NCBI GenBank assembly: GCA_964036045.1 | Contig: OZ038387.1 | Location: forward strand, 20,537,348-20,601,347 | DNA: 64,000 nucleotides | Origin: Eutreptiella sp. 'Long Island Sound 2002' | Lineage: Eukaryota > Euglenozoa > Euglenophyceae > Eutreptiales > Eutreptiaceae | Direction: 5' to 3' | Shown here: in pieces, positions 18,306-29,663 of the stretch | Layout: every line of letters starts with the position of its first letter | Numbering within the stretch: the stretch's first letter is position 1 | Program-made: the position numbers and the translations under genes | The notes under the pieces: model-generated | Told to the model about the DNA's origin: nothing | Databases searched by the model: none | The model's input: only the letters and a program-made list of their open reading frames with translations

Positions 18306-18890
18306 CGCGACGGAGACAGTACGATAAAAAGACGCCCCGGATTCGAGCAACTGGGGTGGAGTGGAGCACGGCCCAAGCCCCCGGACTGGATCGTCCGGGG
18401 GAGAACCTGGTGCCACGGACTGGAGCATCCGAGGCAACGGAGATAATACGATAAAAAGACGCCCCGGATTGGAGCAACCGGGGCGGAATGAAGCACGGCA
18501 CTAGCCCCCGGACTGGATCGTCCGGGGGTGAACCAGGTGCCACGGACTGGAGTGTCCTAGGCAACGGAGAGAATACGATAAAAAGACGCCCCGGATGGGA
18601 GCATCCGGGGCGGAATGAAGCACGGCACTAGCCCCCGGACTGGATCGTCCGGGGGTGAACCCAGTGCCACGGACTGGAGCGTCCGAGGCAACGGGGAGAA
18701 TACGACAAAAAGACGCCCCGGAGTGGAGCATCCGGGGCAGAGTGGAGCACGGCCCAAGCCCCCGGACTAGATCGTCCGGGGGAGAACCAGGTGCCACGGA
18801 CTGGAGTGTCCGAGGCAATGGGGAGAAAACGACAAAAAGACGCCCCGGATTGGAGCATCCGGGGCAGAGTGGAGCACGGCCCAACCTGTG
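18306..18890. repeat. 127-bp tandem repeat built of small hairpins
   Basis: About 4.5 units with an exact 127-bp spacing: the GGACTGGATCGTCC core falls at 18383, 18510 and 18637, with a one-base variant at 18764. Each unit holds three inverted repeats with loops of the form TGGAnn: CCCCCGGAC..GTCCGGGGG, CGGAC..GTCCG and GCCCCGGAT..ATCCGGGGC. The array abuts the broken end of the A gag and gives long GC-rich open frames by chance. Confidence 0.85.
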
Positions 18891-18894
18891 TGCT

Positions 18895-19450
18895 ATGGGT
18901 GGCGGCACAGGGGTGAGGGGCGGGGGCGGGAGGGGAGCGACCCGTGCTAGGCGCACAAAACGGTCCCCGGATGGAAGAGGATCCATTGGGCCCGCGCCAC
19001 AAGGTTGCTGGCGGCCCGGTGGGGTATAAACACGGGATGAGGGATGGGATGGGGCCGCACAACAGCCCAGGGGATTAGATCGGGGCCGCGGCACATGGGA
19101 AAAGGGCGGGAAGGGTGCGACCCGTGGTAGGTGCACGAAACGGTCCCCGGATGGATGAGGATCCAGTGGGCCCGCGCCACAGGGTTGCTGGCGGCCCGGT
19201 GGGGTAAAAACACGGGATGAGGGTTGGGATGGGGCCGCACAACAGCCCAGGGGATTAGGCCGGGGCCGCGGCGGAAGGGAAAGGGACGGGGGCGGGAAGG
19301 GAGCGACCCGTGCTAAGCGCACGAAGCGGTCCCCGGATGGAAGAGGATCCAATGGGCCCACGCCACGGGGTTGCTGGCGACCCAGTGGGGTATAAACACG
19401 GGATGATGGGACAAGGGGACGGGGCGGGGAAGGGCGTGTGGCTAGGGCCC
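18895..19450. repeat. GC-rich tandem repeat of about 180-186 bp
   Basis: Three units. The phrase CGGTCCCCGGATGGA recurs at 18961, 19141 and 19327, and each unit also carries GGTTGCTGGCG, ACACGGGATGA and AGGGATTAG-like phrases. The 473-codon open frame on the minus strand (18501..19922) follows the repeats and is low complexity, so I do not call it a gene. Confidence 0.8.
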
Positions 19451-20213
19451 CACAACGGCCCAACGGGGTAGGGAGTCCATGGGACGCTGGGAACGGGCAG
19501 GTGCCGGGATGAGGCAAAGGGGAATGGGACATGGGATGGGCACGGAGACGGAAAGCGCCAAGCAACAGCCCCGTGGGATTGGGAAACCAGTCGCCATGGA
19601 GTGGTGAACCATGGGCCAACCATGGGGAACCTGACCACGGGAAGTCGGGAAAATGCCCTGAATTCCGGGACGGCCGTGAGGTGTCCGCAGGGGTGAGGGT
19701 TGACCTTGAGATCCCCGGGTCAATGGCCTGAGTACACGTAGGTTCACGCGTGAGCGGGACCAGGGGGAACGTGGAAAGGGTCGACCCCTGGCCTCCAGCC
19801 GTGGATGGACGACACCAAAGTGCATCCGGGAGCCGAGTGGGTACTCCAACCCATGAGGGATGGGGAGTGGTGGAATGTGGTTGACAGAGAGAAATGCTCC
19901 GCTGTCGGCGAGGGCTATCCACAGGAAACCCGCCTGCAGGCGCCCAATAGGCTGTGTTAGGGGGGGAAGGCCGGGGGATCCTTCAAAGGGTGACCGGAAG
20001 GAGCTGAAACCGTGAGGGCAGCGACTGAAGGGAGCCTACCGCCGGTCATGCCCCAAGGGAACCTGGTTGAAGTTCTCGGCCGTGAGGTGAGACAGGGGTC
20101 GCCAGGGGAACTGATGGTGGAGAGCTCTCCTTCCCGCCAGAGGCGGCCACCATGTAAAACAAACAAGGAGATGTCAGATGAGGCTGCGGACGCGGCCGCC
20201 CTTCCTTACTTAC
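19451..20213. other. GC-rich spacer without recognised gene
   Basis: No coding sequence is recognised. It includes a G-rich run near 19955..19985 and a short CTTA microsatellite just before 20214. It separates the tandem arrays from the duplicated gag fragment. Confidence 0.4.
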
Positions 20214-21518
20214 TTACTAGCGTGGGTTTGGCCGGTCAATCGGAGAAACCGGCCAAAATTCTCAGCGAACTCGCTGAGGTCCTTGCCTGTGAACTCAGGC
20301 AGGTTCACCACGATCTTGGAGGTGGCAATAGCCTTAGCCTCCTGAGACCTGCGTCCCTCAGGGCGTCGGGTCTTCCTCTTCTTCTTCTTCTTCTTCCCAC
20401 TTGGGTTCTCGGGGTCCTCCGGGTCGTCGTCCTACGAGGGCGAAGCAGAAGTCATCGACGGCGGCTCATCATCGGAGGGGTCTCCGCCTAGATCACTAGA
20501 GCCATAGGGCTCCACGTCAACCATTGCCCCCAAGGCTGTCAGCCCCAGCCGGTCCAGCTCGGCTCTCGTAGAATTCGTCACGTGGCTGTAGGGCGGCTGG
20601 GCCGTTCTCGGTACGAAAGGGCTTCTCGGTATCGCTGCAGGGGTCGGCATCGGTCGGCTCCTCAGGCTCCCCAGGGTGTTTGTCAGCCCTGCCACCAGGT
20701 GGTTGGCCTGTACTCGATGGGGTGACACTTCCACCGTGGTAGGTGACGCTTGGGGCGGTATCATCAGGGGCTCCAGTTTCTCTCGAATCTCTTGAGTGAG
20801 GTCGCCAACAATTGTAGAGGTGGCTCCTCGGAGCACCTCGTTGATCTCCGACCGCGTCAGGGACCTGTTGGAGGATCTCCCCGATCCTCTACTCCTGCCT
20901 CCGAGAGACTCAGGTCCTCTCCTCAACCCACTCAAGGTTGCATACCCAGGAACATCCACATAGGCTCCCGTAGCGGGTAGAGGATCTCCTATAACCACCA
21001 CACTCCCAATTCCAGACCCAACTGCTGCAACATCCACACCCATAACCAACCCGCCTATGGCTGAGGGCACAGGCTTTACTGGTATGCCTACCTACCCTGC
21101 CTATGGTTTGGGCCCACCTACCACTGCGTTTCCTGAGGCAACTACTGCCAGTGAGCCGGTGACCTCCAGTTCTGCGCCGCGATGGTATGCGATGGTAGGC
21201 CAGAAGCGCTTGGTGCGCCTTCGAAGGTAGGATCATTCGTCGGGTCGTGCCCTTGGTCTACTCCTTCGTCTGCTTCGTCTCCAGCATGTTTCTCTCTCTC
21301 TCTCTCTTCCTCTTCACAGGTTGGGTGTCCACCTCCTCGACTGAGAGGGCCCGGAAGGCCGACTGAAGTCCTTCCAACGAATCCTCCGCCACGTCCACTG
21401 GCCCATGTAAGGGCTCCGAAGGTACAGCGCTAGGTCCAGGTCCAGGTTCACCAGCTGCTGGCATTGCTGGTGCCTCAGGCGCTGTCTTCACGTCAGTGTC
21501 CTCTTTCTTTGTGTCCAT
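20214..21518 (-). pseudogene. Rearranged duplicate of the element A gag, with intact N-terminus
   Basis: From ACTAGCGTGGG near 20214 to about 20983 this matches the A gag at 17232..18000 in the same orientation with few changes. The next ~210 bp (to about 21195) is the A sequence 18004..18225 in inverted orientation. From about 21196 the original orientation resumes and extends beyond the A match to a gag N-terminus, MDTKKEDTDVK (ATG at 21518). A one-base frame change at the (GA)n tract near 21291..21307 separates this start from the conserved GVDQGH frame. It shows what the A gag start probably looked like. Confidence 0.7.
20984..21195 (+). other. Inverted segment inside the duplicated gag
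   Basis: On the plus strand this reads gag codons (MAEGTGFTGMPTYPAYGLGPP, a phrase also found on the minus strand of the A gag). Flanking sequence on both sides is in the opposite orientation. The breakpoints lie near GGTGAT-like sequences present at both ends of the original segment. Confidence 0.75.
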
Positions 21519-21605
21519 CTTCGTTCGCCCTTCTGCTTATATATGACTGATCTCGGCGCACTGGATGTACGGCACGGGGTTGCTGCCGGTACGCAGAGAC
21601 AGTCT

Positions 21606-21619
21606 GCCTCTTGCTACCA
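21606..21619 (-). promoter_or_regulatory. Possible degenerate initiator-Met primer site of an A-type element
   Basis: The minus strand reads TGGTAGCAAGAGGC, matching the first eight bases of the B primer site with one extra A. It lies 88 bp upstream of the MDTKKED start. The sequence beyond it does not end in CA and no matching LTR copy was found, so the call is weak. A TATATAA on the minus strand (near 21538..21544) lies between it and the ATG. Confidence 0.3.
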
Positions 21620-22045
21620 GAAGGTTTTATAGTGAGTTCAACACTGTGTGTTTGTTGTGCCTCTCCTGCTGCTTGCTGCTGGTGTAGGGTTTCCCGCTGC
21701 TTGTTTTTGATGAGTAAAATGTTTTATTTGCTGAAATACAACCAATCCAGGATAGCCCAAGCCAGAGATAAGCAAGTAGAAGAGAATCAGGATCAAAGCA
21801 TCAAGGGCTGCAGTGTAAACAGTGAAAGATGTTAGAATATTCACAGAAACTGCAACTCAGGGCAAATCGGATTGCATATTCACAAAGATAGCTGAAACGT
21901 TTTGGAAAAAGAGTTGGAAAACTGCCCCATGGTCACTCTATCTCCATAGTGCCATCTCAGGAGATGTGCACTCTTTGTTTTGGGTCCCATATGTGCTGAG
22001 GTGGCAGGGCATGTGGCGATGAGGTCACTGCCATGTCACATGGGC
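21620..22045. other. Unassigned intergenic sequence
   Basis: No gene recognised. If the preceding primer-site call is correct, this would include part of an LTR, but no duplicate of it is present in the window. Confidence 0.3.
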
Positions 22046-22049
22046 TCTT

Positions 22050-22140
22050 CCTACTTAGCTAGGCTGACCGGGAATTGAACCCAGGACCTCTCAAAAAGAG
22101 GTGCCCAGCCCCCTAGGGTGCATACCACTAGGATAGCTAA
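22050..22140 (-). ncRNA. tRNA-like sequence (tRNA relic or SINE head)
   Basis: On the minus strand GGTTCAATTCC is an exact RNA polymerase III B box inside a plausible T arm (CTGGG-loop-CCCGG). CCTAGTGGTATGC upstream resembles an A box / D arm. Between them, ACCTCT-TTTTG-AGAGGT forms a 6-bp hairpin like the long variable arm of class II tRNAs. The outer stem is imperfect (TTAGCTA / TAGCTAA with extra bases) and the anticodon arm cannot be assigned confidently, so this is probably a decayed tRNA-derived sequence. Confidence 0.45.
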
Positions 22141-22901
22141 CAATTCATGAGAAAACATAGATAAATTCATAGGCTCTGCCCTGGATATGTCAGTTCTCAG
22201 TCGACTCGGGAAAAGATGAATAGCCTCACATTAATAGGGGATTAAGGGGTCCACTCCATATCCTGATTGGGTGTTTCGTTCCATAGGTCAAAATGTGTTT
22301 TCACCACTTTTGGTTGGGCCAATACTAAGATAAAAATGCCTGTGTGCTTAGAGCACCTCTAATACAACTAAAGTATACCCTAAAGCATTGGAAAAGCACT
22401 TTTTCTTACTGTGTGTCATTTTCCCTCCAGTGGGGAAAATAGCTAGAGGTGACCATGAGGGTTGGAAAGTGGCATATATTGCGACCTAAGTCCCATGTGT
22501 CTATAGCATCTTTGGTTGGAAGGATCCTCGCCGTGGCCATGGAGATATGGAATCATGAGTGCGGGCCATTTTGGCCAAATTTCGCTGTTTTTGCCATTGT
22601 ATGCCATATTGGAACTACCATATCTCCATGGGGCAAGGGACCTAGCCAGAAACGAAGGGCAATTATTGTAGCATATGACCAAGGGTTGAACACCATTGAG
22701 CTTCGTATTTGCTCCTCTGGGTCATCCGGAGTTATTCAACTTTTGGTGCGATCCATGATCCCCCCCTTTACACTGCATGCTGCTTTCTGCCCCATCCGTG
22801 TGGTCATCCCCTCGGTGAACAGTAAGCAACCAGTGTGACAGCAAGCCAAATCCCAAGGCAGGGGACCAAAGGGGATATCAAGATAGATAAGGGATAAGGG
22901 A
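22141..22901. other. Unassigned sequence left of element D
   Basis: No gene recognised. It contains a perfect 14-bp inverted repeat, CCATGGAGATATGG at 22537..22550 and CCATATCTCCATGG at 22618..22631, with GGCCATTTTGGCC in the loop. The last 20 bp before the D LTR are a GATAAGGG-type short repeat. It may be the missing left part of the G LTR, but I could not show homology. Confidence 0.35.
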
Positions 22902-25229
22902 TAAAGAAGGGCCCTACCAGGACCCGCCCCTGCTGTACCCCTTCCACCATTTCCTGTCACTCCTATGGTCTTGCTTCTCACCAGGTTCTGCATGATCTTG
23001 CCCTATCCTGCACAATTTCCCACAAAAAATAGTAAAATATGGCTCCTTCACACAAATCCTGATCCCTTGCAATAACCAACTCCCAAGTACAATAGCTCCA
23101 ATCCAAATAATCCACACTGAGGGCTTCCAAGGGTGTTTGAGGTCCCGCGTTGACACTCAACAACTCCTTTCAACACGCCGGTCGTCTCACGGTGCACACG
23201 GAGACACGGGCGTTGGGCATGTACATAGAATTGCACCAATAGAATAATGGAAAAAGAAGCCCTGAAATTGGCATATGAACACAAATCATGCAAATTTGGG
23301 GGAAGATGGAAACATACACAATCACAGCCATAGACCCCTCATTACCTGGACTCAAGACCTTCCCTTGACTCGCCAACATGAGGCCCTGAACCAAGTCAAA
23401 TAAGATGACTAAATGCCATGTGTCAAAAGTCACTACACAAACCCCAAAAATGTGTTCGCTCCCAAGCCTCTATAACCTAGCCCAATAGGGGAGGTGGCGT
23501 GTCATGGCCTAGAGTGGTACTCAGGACCATGCCCTACCCTGACATAACTTTGGTTGGACTTGGAGTCGATTGGGCTTGGAGAATTGCCCCATGCAGATGA
23601 CCTCACAACATAGCAAAATTAGGCAAATCACACCATAGTGCCCAAAATTCAATTATATACTCAAAAATGCATACGGCAAATATTCAAATGCTCCATGCAT
23701 GTGTCAAACCGGAAAGTAATATACAAGGGTGATATAGACCAAAGGTCCATGCCCAAGAATATCCTAAAATTGGCTCCCAAACCCCTCCAGATATACACAT
23801 GCCATGCTTCACAAGTCAACTCACGAATTTGAGACCTAATTTTGTGAGGCCTCGTGTGCCACGCCAAAGTGGCCACGTGATCCGGCATGTGGTGAGGTGC
23901 AACACCGAAGCATATGCCAACATATAAGCAACATACCATAGTTCACGGATCTCTATGCACTTTACTGTTAGCCGACCAGTTGAGCACATAAAATACAAAA
24001 ATGAGCATAAAATGAGGTCAAAAGCATGCAAATGTTGCTAAATTCAAGATAATTACAATAGTATATAACTTCGCTCACCCATGGTATCAACATATGGTTC
24101 CAAACACAATTGCTTGGGACCATTTGCAATCAATCCCCCCACTTGGATCCCCACATGGACGCATAGGGACACCTTCGAACCTCCTCACGGCACGCACCAT
24201 GAAAATGGGAAAATTGATAGAGGCGCTTGTGGGTCGCTCCGTAAGCCTTCCCACATGCACTATATGTGCGGTAGACTTAGTCTAGCGCTATGGAGCTCAC
24301 CATTAGGACATGGGCGAAGCCCTTGCCACGTATGACTCCACATACCTTCCTACAAACGGAGATATATAACATGGGCGTGAGCATAGCGAAGCACATACCA
24401 TGCATTTAACACATACCCTTAATCGTGGCTCCCACCATGGTATGCCATGCCCCTCCATGGCCATAACTTCACGTTAAAAATACGTAGGAACCCAAGGAAA
24501 GTTACTTTGCAACACCAACACTCGTGCGGTACACTCGAAACCCATATTAAAATATTCGGTATCATGGTCCAAGAGTTGTAAAGCACTTCCTACCCTCTTG
24601 ACCATGATCCTTTGATACCACGGGCAGGTGTGCATACCAAGGGCGTTTGACGCTTCCTAAATTACGTTGAGACCAAGGCAATTCCAGCCCATATCTCAAA
24701 ATTGTAACTCCTCTCAGTGAGCCGGAGATATGTTTCTTCAAAGTGGCCTCACGAATCAATTTTGTTTCGCCTATATCTCCAAGAAAAATGAAGGAGACAA
24801 CAAAAGGAAGGTTGATTCGTGATCGGGGAAAAATGTAGGACCACTCGAAATTCATCATATCTAGTGCGGCGGCCTCGAAATCGAAAATCGGATTCTGAAT
24901 GTCTGAAAAAATCCGATTAATTTTGCGAGTGTATAGCATGAAAATTGCGCAAGCAACGAACCCTTTTCTGATGAAATCCGACCCCTCATCGGGGTTTCCG
25001 CTAAAATATCTGGAAATAACAGTTAACCAATCGGTTACCGCAAAATCGCGAGCCAACTGACAGTCGCCGATACATTGACAATCAGAACTGATAGCTGAAA
25101 AATTACGGAAACATTATGATAAAAAAACCCTGTTGATTCCTGATATTCTGATATATAGATCTCAGCTGGCGGCGCCTCGGTATTGAACATGGCCGCTCAT
25201 AGCTGGAATGGCCAAGCCTATCACACTAC
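22902..25229 (-). repeat. Element D 3' LTR, main part
   Basis: 2,328 bp matching 54736..57063 at roughly 98% by eye, with no net length change. It is AT-richer than the coding regions and has no recognised gene. Near its right end it shares a block with the F LTR (CCTGTTGATTCCTGATATTC) and an inverted repeat AATCGGATT/AATCCGATT (24886..24918). The remaining 119 bp of the LTR lie beyond F at 42409..42527. Confidence 0.9.
25226..25229. other. Target site of F, left copy (CTAC)
   Basis: This corresponds to CTAT at 42405..42408 with one substitution. In the uninterrupted D 5' LTR the same position reads CTAT (57060..57063). It shows that F entered the D 3' LTR at this point with a 4-bp duplication. 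Confidence 0.75.
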
Positions 25230-28175
25230 CGACGCGTTCCCGTGGGGGGCCGGCCACGGGACGCTGCGGGACACGCGCAAGTGAGCAGGCAGGCAAAGCA
25301 CTACGCTCACAGGGGCATCAATGCGCTCATGTCATGTGACAAAGCGTTTCAGAATCCTTGCCACTCTGCAAAGAGGGAACGAAAGTATGTACAGCAACAC
25401 ATCAGGATATGTACACATGGGGTTAAGACTGGACTGGGGTAAGGGCATCACAGGACCATAGACACTCAGTCCCAACTCATATCCCAATCCCAGGTCCGAC
25501 CCTCTCAGTGGCTGATGGGGGCGGGGGCTCAAACACAACCCATGCCCTGCTCAGTCCGGACCCTGAAACCCTGCCAATAGGGGGGGGTGTCCCGCCCAGC
25601 CACAGGCGAGTTCCTGGGAACCAAGATGCTCCAAGGCCAACCGACAGTGGCTCCCTATGCTCCCTTATTGGCAGGTCCCAACTCCACTCTGAGCCAGAGA
25701 TATGGCCCCGCCATTATCACCCAGGAGTTGGTAGCTGAAAATGGGCTGTTTCAGCCCAAACTGAAATTAACTCAAAAATCCCCAAAATTGACCCCTCGTC
25801 CGGACCCGCCAGAGGTAGGGACGAGGCAACTGACCCTGTGCCCTTTGAGTACGAACCCCCTGGAGCCCTCACCCAACCTGGTTCCCTCTGAGGACCCGAC
25901 ATCAGGGCAACACGGATGAGTCATGTGGGGTCATGATGCTTAAATCACCAAAATTGGCGTCATTCCCACGCGTGGCTCGCCCGGCCAAGGTAAGGCCAAT
26001 GGCTCACAGGGTAGGAGGCAGGACCTAGGACTTATATCTGAGTGTACAACTTCGAATTAGGTCCGGGCTCCCTCTGGGCTTAGAGAAATGGGGCCGCCAA
26101 TTGACCACACGGAAGGGGGAAATTGGGGTCCCAAAATTGGGTCATTTTGGCTGCCTGAAATGAGCCAAAATTCGGTGTGCTCCCAATAGTATATCTCCAC
26201 GCCGGCTTGGAGATCGGATTCGCCATTCCATACGCGATCCACCAGGAGTCCAATGGAGACTCCCATGCCCTTGGCTCTCAAAGATCTCCATGCCACTCGG
26301 CGTGGTGACGATCCCAATTGGGTCCACAAATGTCAAAATTGCAAAATTGCCCACACTCACTTTGGGCTAGCGCCTTAACGAAGGTGGCTCCGCTTCGCCC
26401 ACGTGGTGTGTGGACCATGGGGACCATTACCCATAACACCCATGTCATATATGGTCCATTGGTCCATGTGTCCGGCGTGCCCGAAGGTTAGAACATGGGG
26501 CACGGCGGGCAGCAAAAGTGGAAAAATGCTCAAAATGGCCAAAAATGCGCACACTCATGGTTGGGGCAAATGAGGCACATGCCCGACTCGGACCGGAGTG
26601 TGCCATAGGATTGGTATCAAGTCCTATTGGTCCAACATATCTTTTGGGCGTCGCCCAACTCCTCCGATATTGGGAATGGCAGGGTCGCCAAGTGAGCCCA
26701 TGATTTGGGATAGTCCCAAATCGCCAACATGGCGGCCACGGTATGCCAAGCCTAAGCGGAGTTATTCGCCGGGTCCAAGATATGTTGGGCACCGAAGTAT
26801 GTACCCTCATATCATACTTGGGTCATGATGTCAATCGAGCGCAACGTTGAGCTACACGGTCGCCACTTGACATCATGACGGGCCAAAAATGGCAAAATTG
26901 GCACAAGCACACACAAAAGTGCCTTGAAAGATACATAATTATATTATAATATCTTCGGCTTGGATCGTGCAATCACTTGATCCTTCTAAACACAATGACT
27001 TGACACCAATGACCTTCGATCCCACATATGTGCTCCACTTGGGGCGCCTTGAAAGGTTACGAGCGCTGCTTCCCAAGTGGGCACATGAAAATATGGAAAA
27101 TTGCAAAACACACACCTTGCTCCCAACGCATCGCTTCGGGTTCACCACACAAGCTTCCCTTCACGAAGGTTAGGCTTGCAATTGACCGTAGGGAGTATGG
27201 AGAAGGGGCTTGCACAATATGAGGTCCATTGGCGGGCTTGGCTTGGAGTAATGGACCCGCCAAATGGGCACGCAACACAACACAAGGCACATACTCCATA
27301 TTGCCCAAAAAGGTGGCTCCCACCATGATATGTCATGCCCCTCCAAGGGCACAACTTTGTGTCAATCGCTCATAGGAACTCAAGGAGAGTTCCTATGCAA
27401 CACCAACACTTGCGCGCTACACTCGAAATTTAACTTAACGCACGCAATATCATGGCCAATGAGTTGTGACGCAAACTCTACCCTCTTGACCATGATCCAT
27501 TACACTAGCGCGCACGTGTGGAGACGCAAGGCATATAAAGCTTCCTAAATTACGTCGGGAGTATTGTGAATACATCCCACGTTTCTTTATCGTCAATACT
27601 CGCAAGCGGCACGAGATATGACCCTCACAAGTGGCCTCACGAATCAACTTTGTTTTGCCCATATCTCTGAGTCAAATGGAGGGCAAGATAAAAGGGAAGT
27701 TGATTCGTGCATAGGGAAGCACGTAGGTCCACTCGAAAGAGGTCAAATCAAGTGCGGGGATGTCGAAGTCGAAAATCCGATTTCGACATCCTGAAAAATT
27801 CGGATTAAAATTGCGAGTATTAATTATGAAAATTGCGGAAGCATCCATGCAGTTCCTGGCGACTTTGGAGCCTTCGTGACGGATAGCGTTAAAATTTCCA
27901 TTATAAACAGTTAAACTGGCGGTTACGGTAAAGTCGCGAACCAACCGCCAGCAGTCAAAACAGTGAGTATCAGAACGGAAGCGTAAAAATTGACGGAAAC
28001 AATATGAAAATAAAACCCTGTTGATTCCTGATATTCTGATACACAAATCTCCGCTGGCGGTGCATCGGTTGCCGATGCGGGGCTTCACGGCACGGAACAC
28101 GCCGTACATGGGGTTAGTGGACCGGAGACCGGTTGTATGCCGTAACCTAGCCATGGGGTTCTGGGTACCGCTTCA
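25230..28175 (-). repeat. Element F 3' LTR
   Basis: 2,946 bp, the same length as 39459..42404, with roughly 25 differences by eye. On the minus strand it begins TGAAGCGG right after the polypurine tract and ends CGCGTCG, one transition away from the CGCGTCA of the other copy. No gene is recognised in it. The inverted repeat AATCCGA/TCGGATT (27774..27806) sits at the place of the D LTR hairpin but with the G and C swapped on both arms. Confidence 0.95.
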
Positions 28176-28186
28176 CCCCCCTCCTT
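28176..28186 (-). promoter_or_regulatory. Element F polypurine tract
   Basis: The minus strand reads AAGGAGGGGGG followed at once by the LTR start TGAAGCGG. The same 19 bases occur at both internal-LTR junctions of element E. Confidence 0.92.
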
Positions 28187-29663
28187 AGAGCAAACCCTGG
28201 GGGGGCTCGATAACACCCACGCATGGCAGCGGGTACCCAGGACCACTTCCTGAAAGGGGGGGGGGTGTCACATCCTCACTTCAGTAAGTCACAGTAAAAT
28301 AGGTATCCCACAGTGGGATAGGTATGCTGCTGTAACAGCTCGTAGCACATGTATAGTATCAAGTATCAAGTCCCGGGTCCTGGCGGCGATTGTTCGGCAT
28401 CCAAAGGACCCGTTAACCCATACCAGGCGCACCGGGTGCCGGCTGCTACGGTCACCACCACAGTGGCAGTGGCATACACGGCCAACATAGGCGACACACG
28501 ACGACCGAGGTGGTCCCACAAGTCGAGAGGGACCACAAAGATCCATCAGGCTACCCCAAGCTTCCCAAGGCCCGCCGACTGGGGAGAGTCCCCACGGGTC
28601 CTTCCTCGGGCGCACCATGTCCATATCCATACGACGCGAGTCCAGAGTGCCATAGTCGAACTCCTTAAGAACCCCAAATCTTAAGAGAACTCCTCCTGAA
28701 GGGATCGGGCATCAAGGCCGTCTTTTCCCTCGCCCTACTGCCACGAAGGCCATACATGAGGGAGTCCTCATGCAGTGTGGGCGGAGGCGTCGACTCCTCA
28801 AACCACCAGTTTCCCAGGCAGACTGACCGAGGTCAGGAGCACCGGAGGCCGCCATACGAATGCAAGTGCGTCTGCGAATCGGTAGGCTCACACTGGGACT
28901 GACAGTGGCGGACCGCTGGGAGTGTAGTCAGGCAACTGGGCTTCCCGCCTGGCGCCATCAGGATCTCCACACATCACAGCGAATAGGGCAACACGGTATC
29001 ACAGGCACTCAAACAGAAGAACATGTTATCAAGTACTGGTCCAGGCTGGACCAGGCTGTAAGAATATGTACACGGCGACTCAAGGCGCCTCTGTATCCCG
29101 ATTCGTGGTGAAAAGCAGTCCATCCCTCAGCGATGGGCTGATGACACTTAACATACAGATGCACATATCCTGGAGGGCAGAAAAACAAGCAATAATCTGG
29201 GTAAATAGGCGTGTAAACACACTCAGAACAGAGTGCCAAACCACGCCACGGTCAGGATAAGGCAAATGCAGGAGGGTGGACAGGATAACGCCTGAGTTCA
29301 GGCATATATAGTCTCGAGACACACGTTGACTGGTCTGGATCCCGCAAATGCCATGGGACCAGACCACACACCAAAAAATCGCAATGCCGATGACAGCGGC
29401 ATCCGTTGCGCAACGTCGTATGGGCTTCAAGGCCCCAAGAGCTCAGAAAAATGAAGGTCAGTCGCCCTACCTGGTTTCCCAAGGATTCAGCAGGGGGGGG
29501 AGTGACGAGTAGAAGAAGAGAGGGGCCATCCTCCTCTGGATTCAGCAGGGGGGGGTATATGGCCACTCTGTCACCGAAAGATGGAAGAGAACAAGCAAGT
29601 AAGGGACGATTCGTCGGCCTCACAAGCGCTCACAACACATCAGGGGAGAGCCCAGGGCGCTGA
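28187..29663 (-). other. Element F 3' non-coding region
   Basis: About 1.5 kb between the pol stop and the polypurine tract, with no recognised gene. The phrase GGATTCAGCAGGGGGGG occurs twice about 60 bp apart (near 29480 and 29539). The other open frames are short and unconvincing. Confidence 0.55.

Noticed and set aside
18501-19922. 473-codon open frame on the minus strand
   Set aside because: It follows two GC-rich tandem arrays, is low complexity and periodic, and matches no domain I know.
21538-21544. TATATAA as a promoter for the A-type gag
   Set aside because: It lies between the possible primer site and the ATG, where a retroelement promoter is not expected, and the sequence is short.
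22563-22578. Relic of the dinoflagellate spliced leader (GCCATTTTGGC core; similar at 26141 and 57265)
   Set aside because: Only 10-11 bases match, the core is nearly palindromic, and the flanking leader bases are absent. It is not evidence of reinserted mRNA.
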